From Tilletiopsis washingtonensis (taxonomy: Eukaryota > Basidiomycota > Exobasidiomycetes > Entylomatales), in NCBI RefSeq assembly GCF_003144115.1, contig NW_020312015.1:111544-175543 (forward strand): DNA of 64,000 nt, given 5' to 3'. Position 1 is the stretch's first letter; every line of letters starts with the position of its first letter. Under the pieces are notes generated by a model. It saw only the letters and a program-made list of their open reading frames with translations, made no database searches and was not told where the DNA came from. Below, in pieces: positions 32,701 to 43,473 of this stretch. The position numbers and the translations under genes are program-made.

Positions 32701-34545
32701 TTCGGGTCGCACTGAGGAAGCATGGTGAGCACAGGCTGCTCGCGGATGGCGACATGTCAGTGCGCACCGAGTGGTTGGCGAAGCGGGCAGAGTTGCCACG
32801 CAGGCCGCCGTCCAGCACCTCGCCGGCGGCGGCGTCGTAGTCGAGAAAGTAGAAGTTGCCCGTGTCCTTGTAGTACTGCGTCACACGGCGGCCGCACTCG
32901 GCCGTGTCGATGACCTCGCCGCGGTATTCGCCGATGAAACTCTTGGCGGGAATGTCTTGCGCCGCACGCAGGCCGAAGCCGCGCTCGCCGTACTGCAGGG
33001 GCGCAGGTCAGCTGATGCGCCGTGACACAGACGCTGCGCGCGACTCACGTAGGCCACGTCGGTCTTCGCTCCAGGGCGGCGGCCGAGGCTGACGTTGGTG
33101 CAGCGGTCGCCGCACGGGCACGTCTTCTCGCTGCAGACATACTGCATCATGCGATTCATGCACTCGTCGCCGCACGTGTCGCCCGGCTCGCACTGGCAGA
33201 CTGGGATCTCGCCGTGGATGCGCTTGCGCGAGACCCAGCGGTTCGTCGAGATGAGGCCGTACGGCGGCGGCTTGCGCTTCGCCGCCAGCTTGTTGCGCAG
33301 CGCGTCTTCCTGCTCGGCGATGGGAAACGACAGACGAAAGTCGCGCGATCCTGACAGAAGCGTCTCGCCGTAGTGCACCGGCGCCGGGAAGGCCGAGGCA
33401 CCCTGCTTGCCGCGCGTGCGCGCCGTGCCAGTAGGAGCTGGGAGTGACGCGCGTCCACGTCCGCGAGCCGACGTCGAGGGAGCGGCTTTAACGCCCGACA
33501 TCGAAGCGCGCGCCGCACGCGGCGCAGCCTCGTCGGACGTGCTGCTGGCGTACAGGCCGGCATTGAGGAAGGTCTGGCAGGAAGCATGTGTCAGCCGACC
33601 GTCTCGAGCAAGCGACCACGGCACGCGACTCACCTTCTTCTGCCAGGCGCTCTTGGGAGCCTTGGCCGGGCTCAAGCCCAGCGCGTCGGCGTCGCCGTTG
33701 ATGGCAGGCACGACAGGCTCCTGTGCGCTCGTGCTCGGTGCATGCGCTGCACGCGTGCTGCGGCTGCCGGCCTGAGGAGTCGACTCCATGCTGGCGCGGC
33801 GCGTAGCACGGCTGGACGCGCCGTACTGGGGCGCGGCGATGTCGGTGATGCGCCGGCGAGAAGCGCGAGGCGTGGCAAGCGGCTGCGGGGCGGACACTTC
33901 CTCTACTTCCTCCTCGGAGTCCTGTGCGCTGGCGCGGCCTGCGCTCTCGTCCTCCAACGAGTCGGCAATGCTGACCGACGAGGTCGGCACGGCATCGCGA
34001 GCCGTGGCGCGAGTGCCACGGGTAGAGCGCTTGGGGCGCTCAGGCGTCGGAGGACTCGGCGATGCGCCACGCACGGCAGAGGCGACAGGCAGCTTGGCCA
34101 GCTCGGCACGCCGCTCCGCGAGCGTCAGCGCCTCGGCGGCCGGCGGATACGAGACGCGTCCGCTCTTGCGCTTCGGGCTGAGGGCCGCCACCGTGGAGAG
34201 ATCGTCCTCAGCGTCTGACGCTTCCGGCGCGGCGATCGTTGCAGCACTGGCTGCCGAGCGACGCGACGTGCGGCGCGCCGTCGACGTCGACGGCGTCTCG
34301 CGAGCGGGCTCGGGCGCTGCCGTGATGGGCGCTGCCTTGGCCGGAGACGCGTGCGAGAGACGCTGGCGAGGCGAGGCGGCATCATCCATCTCCAGCGCCT
34401 TGCGGCTCTTCTTGACGGAGCGAGGCGTGCGTCCGGCGATGAGCGACGTGTCGGCGGAGGCGGCCTCCATCTCGGCGCTGGCGGTCGCTGCGGCGCTTGC
34501 GCGAGAGACGCGCGCGGCGGGCGCGGCCGCGCTCTGGCGAGCCAT
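29781..34545 (-). CDS. ASH1-like SET-domain histone lysine methyltransferase
   Basis: Five exons on the minus strand: 34545-33634, 33573-33049, 32992-32768, 32711-32582 and 32521-29781 (1510 residues). A Cys-rich AWS domain (PVCQCEPGDTCGDECMNRMM, CPCGDRCTN) at about 425-475 is followed by SET: YGERGFGLRAAQDIP, FIGEYRGEVID, RFANHSCDPNCYIEKW and KAGDELTYDYGWSAF. A post-SET Cys cluster (ERCLCGAGNCAGILGGKK) follows near residue 668. AWS-SET-post-SET is the layout of H3K36 methyltransferases; the long disordered flanks and lack of WW/SRI domains favour the ASH1 type over SET2. Basic patches (KKKRGPKKKRKPGRPRTRKR) resemble AT-hooks. The fourth intron is exactly 60 nt and open in frame. The C-terminus has an Ala/Gly/Ser repeat. 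Confidence 0.88.
30170..30330 (-). repeat. Imperfect Ala/Gly/Ser-coding repeat in the SET-domain gene
   Basis: Related 24-45 bp units (variants of gccgcagagctgcccgctgc on the plus strand) repeat about five times within the last exon. They encode GAAAGSSAAG-type segments. The reading frame is preserved. Confidence 0.7.
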
Positions 34546-36238
34546 GGCGCTGCCGGCGAGCGGCGGAAGAGCGTCTGGTGGTGCAGAGGTGCCGTCGGAT
34601 GCGCGCAGACTCGAGCTGGAGTCGCTGCGAGCGGCCGAGCGGGCGCGGCGCGCGGCGGTGGGAAGGGGCCGGGGCGGGTGGAGGGGCGAGAAGGACGTGA
34701 GGTGAGAGGAGCGAGGGCGTGAATACGGGCGGTGAGCGGCGAAGGGGGATAGAGAGGAGCGATACAGACAGACTTGACGATTCGGAGAGGCCAGGCTGGG
34801 AGTGTCGGAGGATGTGGTGAGGAGGCAAGGAGGGCGGGGCCGCGGCGTGCGTCGCTTGAGCGTGTGCTGTGCTGCCCTGCCGAGGCGTGCCTCGGTGCCT
34901 GCCGTGCTGGAGCGCGCCGCGTCAGCCGCCGCGCGCGCCGGATATGCGACGAGAAGCGTCCGCCCGGCCCGCCCCTCGCCGCGAGAGCGCCCCAGAGGAG
35001 CAGCAGAGCCCGGCGCACTGCTTTGCAAATCATCAGCTAGCAGCGCGAACGGCGGCAGTCGCAGCGCAGCCCCGGATGCCGTGCAGTCTGCCGGCTCGCA
35101 TGCTGCGCACCGCGTGCGGCCCGCCGGCGACGTCTGATGCGTGCCTCTGACCTGCCTGAAGCGGACAGACGCGAGAGTGCCGCGCTGGCATTGTTCTCTC
35201 ATCTGTCTCGACTCTCAGAAAGATGATGCGGAGGTCTGCTCGCCGTGCGGACGACGCAGGCCATGCCAGCCGCCAGTCACACCGGCTGTGTCGTGCGTCC
35301 TTGGTGTCCGGGACGCCGCCCACATGCCACGCAGCAAGAGCGAGGCAGCATTGAGACACCCTGGTCTCTGCTGCGACGCTGCAGGCGCTGCATTTGTGGT
35401 CAAGTCATGCGCTGCCTGCATTGTTGCATCTTTGATGGGCACGCGAGCACGCCGCTGTGGCCATGACAGCGTCGCGGTGCCCCGACTGGCGACAGGCAGC
35501 CTTCTGAGCGCTTTGCTCGGACGATGGACGTCTAGTACGGCTGTACCATACTTTCACAGCGCTAGAGACTGGCTTTTAGAGCACTGGATGGTGCGGGTCA
35601 CCCTGACAGAGCTCTCGGCCAGCTTGAGCTCGAGACATGACGAGCTGCGCCGCATTGCAGCACATCTCGCTAGACACTCAGAGTGGAGACGGTGGTGCAA
35701 GATTCCTCACAGTTGTGGAGTTTCAAGTTTTCTGGAATTGAGAGGCGCATGAGGAGGCCGAGTTGCAGCCAGGTGAACATCGGACAAAGAGAGGCACCCG
35801 TGGGGCCACGCGCGCTGACTGCACGTCTGCGCCTGCTTGTGAGCATGCCTTGCAACCATGGACTATGATGTACCTCAGCAGCGTCTGTGCGGCTGCATGG
35901 GTATCTCTGAGAATACTGGGCGCGATGTGATGATGCAGAAGGGCGGCATTGCTGCTCCCTGCGCATCACAAGGAGCAGGTGGGCGTGGAGGAGCATCACG
36001 TGGCGGCGCGCGGGCCATTTCTGACTACGCGCAGTCTCTGGCCGACCGCGCGGCAAGGGCGGAGTCGCACGCGTCTCCGCGCCCCAGGCGCACAGCGCCG
36101 CGGCGCCGAGCTGGCGGTGCGGCGCATCGCAGCCGTGCCGCCAATCCGGCGCTTGCCGCTGGCTCGAGGCCGTCTCTGGATGATCGCTGTCGCTTCTCCA
36201 CCCCGACCTCTCCCCCTTCCCCGCGCCAGCTGTCCCGC
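34546..36238. other. 1.7-kb divergent intergenic region
   Basis: Between the SET-domain gene (-) and the complex I gene (+). The part from about 35100 to 35900 is less GC-rich than the surroundings and carries only short frames without motifs. No RNA gene or transposon was recognised. Confidence 0.5.
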
Positions 36239-37988
36239 ATGGTGCTCCTCGCCTCTCCCGCACCGCTGCGTGCGGCCTCGCGGGCGATCCCCGCCGCCGC
36301 CGTCGCGGCCCCGCAGGCGCGTGGGCTCCACGACCTCGTCATCAAGCGCCGCACGGGACAGCCCATCGTGCGCGCCGGCCCTTACGGCGGAGGCCGGTGC
36401 GTGTGCCGGCGGACCACAGCCGCTGCCGCAGCTGCAGCGATGAAGCGGCAATGCTGACATGCTTCCCTGTTTGCGCTCTGCAGCAACTCGGTCAGCGGCC
36501 ACGTCGCGACTGTGTTTGGCTGCACGGGCTTCCTGGGCCGCTACATCGTCAACCGCCTGGCGCAGAAGGGCACGCAGGTCATCGTGCCGTACCGCGACGA
36601 GGACGAGAAGCGCCACCTCAAGTTGATGGGCGACCTGGGTCAGATTGTGCCGCTTGTGAGTGTGCCGCGGCGTGTCCTGGCGGCGGGCGTCTGTCTGGAG
36701 GGTGGACGGCGATTCGCCGGCAGAGCAGGCCGGCTGCAGTGCGCCATCGCGAGCATGAGGCATGTGCGAAGAGGTCATTCGTGCCTTAGTGTGGACCAGC
36801 AGCCGGGAACAGCCGGCTGGCGCGGCAGAGTGGATCGCCTCGCTTGCAGCTGCCCAAGGCGACCTGTTCGCCCCGCTTGTGCTGCCTCGAGGCCGAACGC
36901 AGTGCTGCGCGACCGATGTACTGACGCCGCACCGCCAGGAATGGGACCTGCGCCGGGACGACCAGATCGCCGAGTGCATGCGGCACTCGGATGTCGTGTA
37001 CAACCTCGTCGGGCGCAACTACCCGACGAAGCGCTTCAGCCTCGACGACGTGCACGTCTCGGGCGCGGCGCGCATTGCATCGCTGGCCGACTCGCTCGGC
37101 GTTGCGCGCCTCATCCACGTCTCGCACCTGAACGCCGACAAGGACAGCCCGAGCGCCTTCCTGCGCGCCAAGGCCGAGGGCGAGGAGGCCGTGCGCCGTG
37201 CCTTTGAGGGTGCCACGATTGTGCGCCCGGGCCCGATCTACGGCCACGAGGACCGGTTGCTCAACTCCATGGCCAGTGAGTAGTCGTAGTGTGCGAGCCG
37301 AGACCGGTGTCTCTGCGAGTATGCGACAGCTATCAAGCTGCAAGCTGGCTCGGCGCACTGGGACTACCAGCGATGTGCCGCGCAGCACCAGGGCACTTAG
37401 ACAGCTCGCTGACCCTACGCTCACAGCCTGGCCGGCGACATGGCGCGTCAACTACGGCGAGACGAAGCTGCGGCCTGTGCACTCGGTGGACGTGGCGCAC
37501 GCGCTCGAGGTCATGCTTGATGCCGAGAACACGTCTATGGGTCAGACGTTCTCGCTTGCCGGCCCGCGGTCATACACGATTGCCGAGATGATGCAGCTCG
37601 TCGAGGCGCTGACGTACAACAAGATTGTGCGCCCGGCGCTCAACGTGCCCAAGCCGATCCTCATGACGGCCTCGAAGCTGGCACAGCTGGCGTGGTGGCC
37701 CATGCTGAGCCCCGACGAGGTGACGCAGCGCTTCCTCGACTGCAAGCCCGACGAGCCCGGCACGAAGAGCTGGGCCGACCTGGGCATTGAGCCGGACCTG
37801 CTCGAGGAGGTCGCCATCATGTACCTGCGTCGCTACCGGTGCGTGCCCCCTCGCGTCTCGCCCGAGCTGCCCCGCAGAGCTGACCTGCTCATCTGCCGCA
37901 CAGGTCCAACCTGCACTTCGAGACGCCCATCGAGACGGGCGGCGCACGTCTCAAGGGCGGCAAGCAGCGCTACCGCGTCATCGACTGA
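36239..37988 (+). CDS. Mitochondrial complex I NDUFA9-type (40-kDa) subunit
   Basis: Exons 36239-36396, 36484-36655, 36939-37275, 37427-37838 and 37904-37988 encode 387 residues. A presequence ([20 protein letters not shown] ending AQARGLHD) targets mitochondria. The atypical SDR nucleotide-binding motif [20 protein letters not shown] follows a [11 protein letters not shown] lead-in. [27 protein letters not shown] and [16 protein letters not shown] are typical of the NDUFA9 subunit, which binds NADPH and stabilises the peripheral arm of NADH:ubiquinone oxidoreductase. The C-terminus ends QRYRVID. Two introns are long for this genome (283 and 151 nt). Presence of this subunit indicates a canonical respiratory complex I. 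Confidence 0.93.
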
Positions 37989-39244
37989 GTGCCTGCGGCT
38001 CCGTCGATGCGTGGCCTGGCGCAGCACAATGTCTAGAGAGTGAGGGTGGGGAAATGGCAAACGATCACAACGAGACCACAGCGACCCTAGCGTACGAATA
38101 GTGCTGCCGCACGCGACTGTTGGGGCGGGTTTGTGCAGACGCCGGTCGGCGACGTCGATGCCGCACGCACTGCGAGAGGGGCAACGGCCAATGCGGTGCA
38201 GCAAGCCGACAGACGTGGGGCGAGATGGGCAAATCGACGTGCTGTGAGGTAGCTCTGCCAGGCGCCGCCTAGGTGTCACTCGGTGACGAAGAGAGGCACC
38301 GTCAGAGCTCCGAGAGCGCCGTGCAGCAGCGAGCGGCACCAAGAGGAAGCGTGAGAGGATGCGCGTCGTCCCCGGCGCTGGCCTGCTTCGTCGAGGCCGG
38401 CGGGTTCACACCTGCTGCAGCGGCGCCTGACCGCAGCTCGGGGGCTCGCACACAGCTTGCGTGCTGATGCAGCCCTACAAGACTCTGGTGACTGCCTCGC
38501 TGGCCCGCGCCGCGAGTCTGAGCCGCCCGGTCTGCCGATGTGTGCACGGTCGACCAAGCCTGTGGCCGTGGTGGGTCCCGCCGACGAGGCGGGCAGCATC
38601 ACGTGCCGCCTTGACGATGCGCATGGCGCTCGACAAGAGGCGGAGAGAGGGGCCGCGCGCGGGAGCCGAGGAGGAGGCGAGTAGCAAGGCTGCGCTCCGT
38701 CTCTGCTGGGGGGCAGCATCTCCGCGGCCTTGTGTGCTGTGGCGCACGCTACGCAGTGACCGAGCGCTCAGGGCCCAAGCTGAAGGCTCGAGGCATGCTG
38801 ACGCCGCTTGAGCGCAGGCGGGCGCAGGAAGAACGCACGGCGCTGAGCATCAGGTTGCAGGGCTCGTGGGAGGGCGGGCCGGCTGCGCGCCGGGCCGGCA
38901 GCGGTGCGGATGCAGCAGCAGAGAGGCGAGACGCCGATGCCGGCGAGGCGCGCGCCCCTCGGCCTGCGCCTGCGATCTCTGCTGGCGCGCGCCGGCTCCG
39001 GCCCCGCCGCGCGCCGGAAACGAGGTCAGCATGCAGCGACGGCCACAGGGCGCCTCGTGGCAGGGCAAGAGCAGGGCCGTCGATCGAGGCCGGGCTGCCG
39101 TACAAGTACCCCGCCTCCGCACGGCGGGCACCCCGCACCCGGCCACCAGCACCCCGCACTCGCCTCTCAACGCGCGCCCTCTTGCTGCCGCCGCTCCGTG
39201 CTGCCCCTTCTCTTCCCACCGCCACCACACCCCGCTCGCCCGCC
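37989..39244. other. Intergenic region upstream of acyl-CoA oxidase
   Basis: 1.26 kb with no recognisable coding exon. The last 150 bp are C-rich leader-like sequence. No fatty-acid response element was identified with confidence. Confidence 0.5.
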
Positions 39245-41615
39245 ATGGCGCCCGGCCCCTTCATCACCGTGCCCAGCCACCTCAAGCCCGCCGGCACCAG
39301 CGGGCCGGACCTGCTGGCCATCGAGCGGCGCAAGGCGTGAGTGTCTGCTTGCAGTGGCATTGGAGGGGCGCAGCGAGCGGCGATGCTCGGCGGCCCTGCC
39401 GCATCTCACCCTGTGCTTCGCTGCTGACACCCGCGCACAGCTCCTTCGACACGCAGCAGATGGCCGAGTACCTGCACGGCAAGTCCTTTCTTGAGCGGCA
39501 GGCGCAGCTTGTCGAGCTCCTCTCCAACGACCCCGTGCTCGAGAAGAGCGGCCTCAACTACATGGGCCGCACCGACAAGTTCCGCTGGGCGCTCGCCAAG
39601 GACAAGCGCCTCGCCGTGCTGGCGCGCGAGCACGGCTGGGACCGCGAGACGGCCAACCATGCCGAGACGCTGTGCGACACGCCCGGCCCGTTCGGCCTGC
39701 ACAAGAGCATGTTCATCACCACGCTCGACAAGATGGGCACGGACGAGCAGCGCAAGGTGAGCAGGGGGCCAAGTGTCGAGGTGTCGGCGCCGCGGTGGTG
39801 CGGCAGCGGTACGGGACTGTCTCACTGACGCACCTCTTTCAGGCGTTCCTTGAGCCGGCGCTGCGCTACGAGATTATCGGCTGCTACGCGCAGACGGAGC
39901 TGGGCCACGGCTCCAACGTGCAGGGCCTCGAGACGACGGCGACGTACGACGAGTCGACGCAGGAGTTTGTGCTGCACTCGCCCACGCTGACGGCGTCCAA
40001 GTGGTGGATCGGCGGGTGAGTAGCGCGCGCGCGCATGTGTGTGCCAGTCATGAGCGCCCCGCTCACACTGCCGCAGTCTCGGCCGCTCCGCCACACACGC
40101 CATTGTCATGGCCCGCCTCGTGCTCAAGGGCAAGATGGGCGGCCCGCACCCCTTCGTCGTGCCGATCCGCGACCCGCAGACGCGCGAGATGCTGCCCGGC
40201 TGCACGATCGGCGACATTGGCCCCAAGCAGGGCTACCAGTCGACGGACAACGGCTTCCTGCTGCTCGACCAGGTCCGCATCCCGCACTTCAACGCCCTCG
40301 CGCGCTTCGCCAAGATCGAGGCCGACACGGCCGTCTACGTGCCGCCGAAGAATGCGGCGCTGACGTACGGCACGCTGACGTGGGTGCGCGCCAACATTGT
40401 GCGCCAGGCGGCCATGGTCCTCATGCGCTCCGTGTGCGTGGCGGTGCGCTACTGCGCCATCCGGAGGCAGTTTGCCGACAAGGACTCGCCGAAGTTTGAG
40501 GGCGGCAAGCCGATCGAGACGCAGGTGCTCGACTACACGAGTGAGCACAGCGCGCGCGTGCCACATGAAAGGTTGCTCATCCCCCTCCTCGCGCAGTGGT
40601 GCAGGCGCGCATCTTCCCCGTGCTCGCCAAGGCGTTTGCGTTCCACTACACGGCCAAGTACATGTTCGAGCTGTACGAGCAGAACGTCAGCGGCATCGAC
40701 CAGGGCGACCTCTCGCTGCTGGCCGAGACGCACGCCAGCTCGTCGGGCCTCAAGGCGCTCACGACGATCGAGGCTGCCGAGTCGATCGAGACGTGCCGGC
40801 GCGCCTGCGGCGGCCACGGCTTCTCGATGGCGAGCGGCCTGAGCTCATTCTACAACGACTACCTGCCCAACGTGACGTGGGAGGGCGACTCGTACATGCT
40901 GAGCCAGCAGACGAGCCGCTACCTGATGAAGACGGCGCGCAGCATCAAGGCCGACTTCGACGGGCCGAAGCGCTCCTTCACCGTCGACTACATGCGCCGC
41001 TACATCCGCGACCCGCAGGCCAAGGCCGACATTGAGTTCAGCGGCGACCTGCTCGACCCGCTGATGTTCATCAAGGCCTTCGGGCACCGCGCCGCCTACC
41101 TCGTGCAGCACGCGCTCGAGCTGCGCGACGGCGCGGCGAAGCGCAGCTGGAACTCGCTGCTCGTCGAGCTGTACCGCTGCTCCAAGGCGCACAGCCAGGC
41201 GCTCATCGTGTACAACTTCGGCATGGCCATCTTCAACGACAAGGAGCTCAACTCGAAGCCGGCACTGCGCACCGTCATGCAGCAGCTCTTCCTGCTGTAC
41301 GCCTGCCACGTCATGTCCGAGGAGGGCGCCGAGTTCATGAGCAGCGGCTACATCACGCCGCGCCAGTACCACCTGCTGCAGGGCAAGGCGCAGGAGATGC
41401 AGGCCACCATCCGCCCGCAGGCCGTGGCGCTCGTCGACAGCTTTGCTATTCCCGACTTCCTCCTCAACTCGGCCCTCGGCCGGCAAGACGGCCGCGTGTA
41501 CGAGAGCCTCTTCGACCACGCCGTGCGCGACCCGCTCAACTCGACCAAGTGGAACGTCGACATCGAGTCAGACACGCTCGACATGGACGGCACGCTGCCA
41601 AAGAGCCACCTCTGA
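39245..41615 (+). CDS. POX1: Peroxisomal acyl-coenzyme A oxidase
   Basis: Exons 39245-39336, 39441-39756, 39843-40015, 40077-40540 and 40597-41615 code for 687 residues, the usual length. It catalyses the first, H2O2-forming step of peroxisomal beta-oxidation with FAD. Family motifs appear in order: [20 protein letters not shown], the [20 protein letters not shown] active-site region, [34 protein letters not shown] and [16 protein letters not shown]. The acyl-CoA oxidase C-terminal helical domain ([14 protein letters not shown]) follows. The C-terminus reads PKSHL; SHL is an accepted variant of the PTS1 peroxisomal import signal. A 17-bp tandem duplication begins at the last codons and repeats the stop region downstream. 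Confidence 0.96.
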
Positions 41616-41634
41616 GCAAGAGCCACCTCTGAGC
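41601..41634 (+). repeat. Two-copy 17-bp tandem duplication across the acyl-CoA oxidase stop codon
   Basis: The 17-mer aagagccacctctgagc occurs at 41601-41617 and again, without gap or mismatch, at 41618-41634. It covers the codons for the PTS1 tail and the TGA stop. The second copy is out of frame in the 3' UTR (17 is not a multiple of 3). Confidence 0.95.
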
Positions 41635-41790
41635 CGCGCGTCGCTCTTTCCCGCGTCCTTCACGTCACTGTCCCGCCGCGTTCCGTCATAACGGCCTCCC
41701 TCATGTCTCCCGCACAGCATCCTTTCCTTCTCTGGTAATAGACCACTGTCATGCCTGTCTATGTGTCTATTGCGTGGCGCTGCGCAGCGG

Positions 41791-43150
41791 CTAGAGCTGC
41801 GCCAGGTCGCCGATGCTCTGCATCAGGAAGTCGGGCACAATCTCGGCGCCCTCGGCGTCGATCTCGGCCTTGGTCGAGATGCCGGTGAGCACCATGAGTG
41901 TCTTGATGCCGCCGTGCTGCGCGAAGGCAATGTCCGTGTCGAGACGGTCGCCGACGAAGAGTGCACTGCGAGAGAGATGGGTAAGCGCAGGCGGGCGAGA
42001 GCAGCAGCAGATGCCGCACCGCGACTTGTCGAACGGCTGCACGGCCTCGATGCAGTCGAGCATGGGCTGGTGCGGCTTGCCGACGATGAGCGGCTTGCGC
42101 TTCGAGGCGAACACGAGCGGCGAGGAGAGCGATCCGGCACCTGTCGAGGCGCTCAGCGTGACACATGCGACTCGCTCTGCTCGCCACTCACCAGGCCACG
42201 GCCCGCCCTTTGCCGGGAACGTCGAGTCGTCGTTGGTGAGAATGAAGTAGCAGCCGCCGCCCTCCTCGCCCGCCTTGGGCTCGCCCTCTGCGCCCTCGCG
42301 TGTGATGTGCTTGAAGGCCTTGGCGAGCTTGATGTAGGAGAGATGCATGTCAAAGCCACACAGCACGGCGCCGACCTTGGGATCGATGGCCTCGGGGCTG
42401 AGCAGCGAGGAGAAGTCGAGCGGCGGCAGGAAGACGTTGTCCTCCTTCGACTGTCATCTCGTCGGCGCATGAGCCACCCGCCCCATCGCGCGGACAGGTG
42501 CAACACTCACAGTGCCGCCGCACCACCGCACACCCACGGCATCAAGCTCCTCCTGGATGCCCTCCATGCCCACGACGTACACGCTGCGGTCCTCCGGCAG
42601 CTTGAGCACGTGCTTGAGGTACACGGCCGAGGCGTAGGCCGAGGAGAAGACGTCTTTCTGCAAGGGCGGGCGTCAGCGCGAGAGCTTGACTACGCCGCAG
42701 CCGAGGCCACAGCTCCGTTCGCGGCTGGCACGCCTTCACAGTGCCGGGCCTTAGCCTACATGACCCGTGCATGCAGTCGCTGCTCACGCCGTGCTGCCCA
42801 GAGGCCTGCAGCGCCGTGTCCTGTCATGCCAGCTGTGTCGCGCCCAGCGGCAGCATAGCTTGCCCGTCCTCTGCGCCCTTCAGGCCATCCGCAGCCAGCG
42901 TACTCACCGTCTCCGCCTCAATGCCCATCTTCCTGAACTTGCCCAGCAGCGCCTGGCGGCTCTTGCTGGCGTTGTTCGTCACAAAGATGACCTGCTTGCC
43001 GCGCTTGCGCAGCAGCGCCACGGCCTCGACGGCGCCGGCGATGGCCTCGTCGCCCGACCACAGCACGCCGTCGCAGTCGAACAGCCACGTGTCGTGGGCG
43101 TCGAGCAGCGCCTCGTACTGCGAGGCGGAGGAGAGCGTCTCGTAGGGCAT
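41791..43150 (-). CDS. PHO13: PHO13-type HAD phosphatase (4-nitrophenyl/phosphoglycolate phosphatase)
   Basis: Five exons on the minus strand: 43150-42908, 42657-42511, 42450-42192, 42140-42020 and 41965-41791 (314 residues, standard length). HAD motif I WLFDCDGVLWSGD carries the nucleophilic Asp and acid Asp. Motif II is VIFVTNNASKSRQ, the motif III Lys lies in LIVGKPHQPMLD, and motif IV is ALFVGDRLDTDIAFA. These define the p-nitrophenylphosphatase/phosphoglycolate phosphatase subfamily (Pho13/PGP), a metabolite-repair enzyme that removes side-products such as 2-phosphoglycolate and 4-phosphoerythronate. It is convergent with acyl-CoA oxidase, 175 bp away. The first intron is 250 nt, about five times the usual size. 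Location is expected to be cytosolic. Confidence 0.93.
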
Positions 43151-43473
43151 GGCGCAGGAAGGGCAGGAGGATGTGGAGCGGAGCGGAGCGGGCGGACAGC
43201 GCGGCGCGCGTGGGAAAGCCGCGTGCGGCGTGGCTGGCGCTGCGCTTCGCATGCCTCCTGACTCGAGCGGCCTCCTCGACTCGGCTCGCCGGCCAACACC
43301 CAGAGCAGCGACGAAGCTCGATCACACACGGCAACGGCATGAAGGCCTGCGCATACTGCATGCAGCGCGAGTCACTCAGCGCCGAGCATGGCCCTGCTAA
43401 TGGCATGCGCACATCTATGCATTTCCAGCAGGCACGACAACGCTCCAGCAGCAGAGAGAGGGCGGACGAGGTA

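Noticed and set aside
35100-36000. Less GC-rich stretch as a possible transposon remnant
   Set aside because: No reverse transcriptase, transposase, terminal repeats or target-site duplications could be found.
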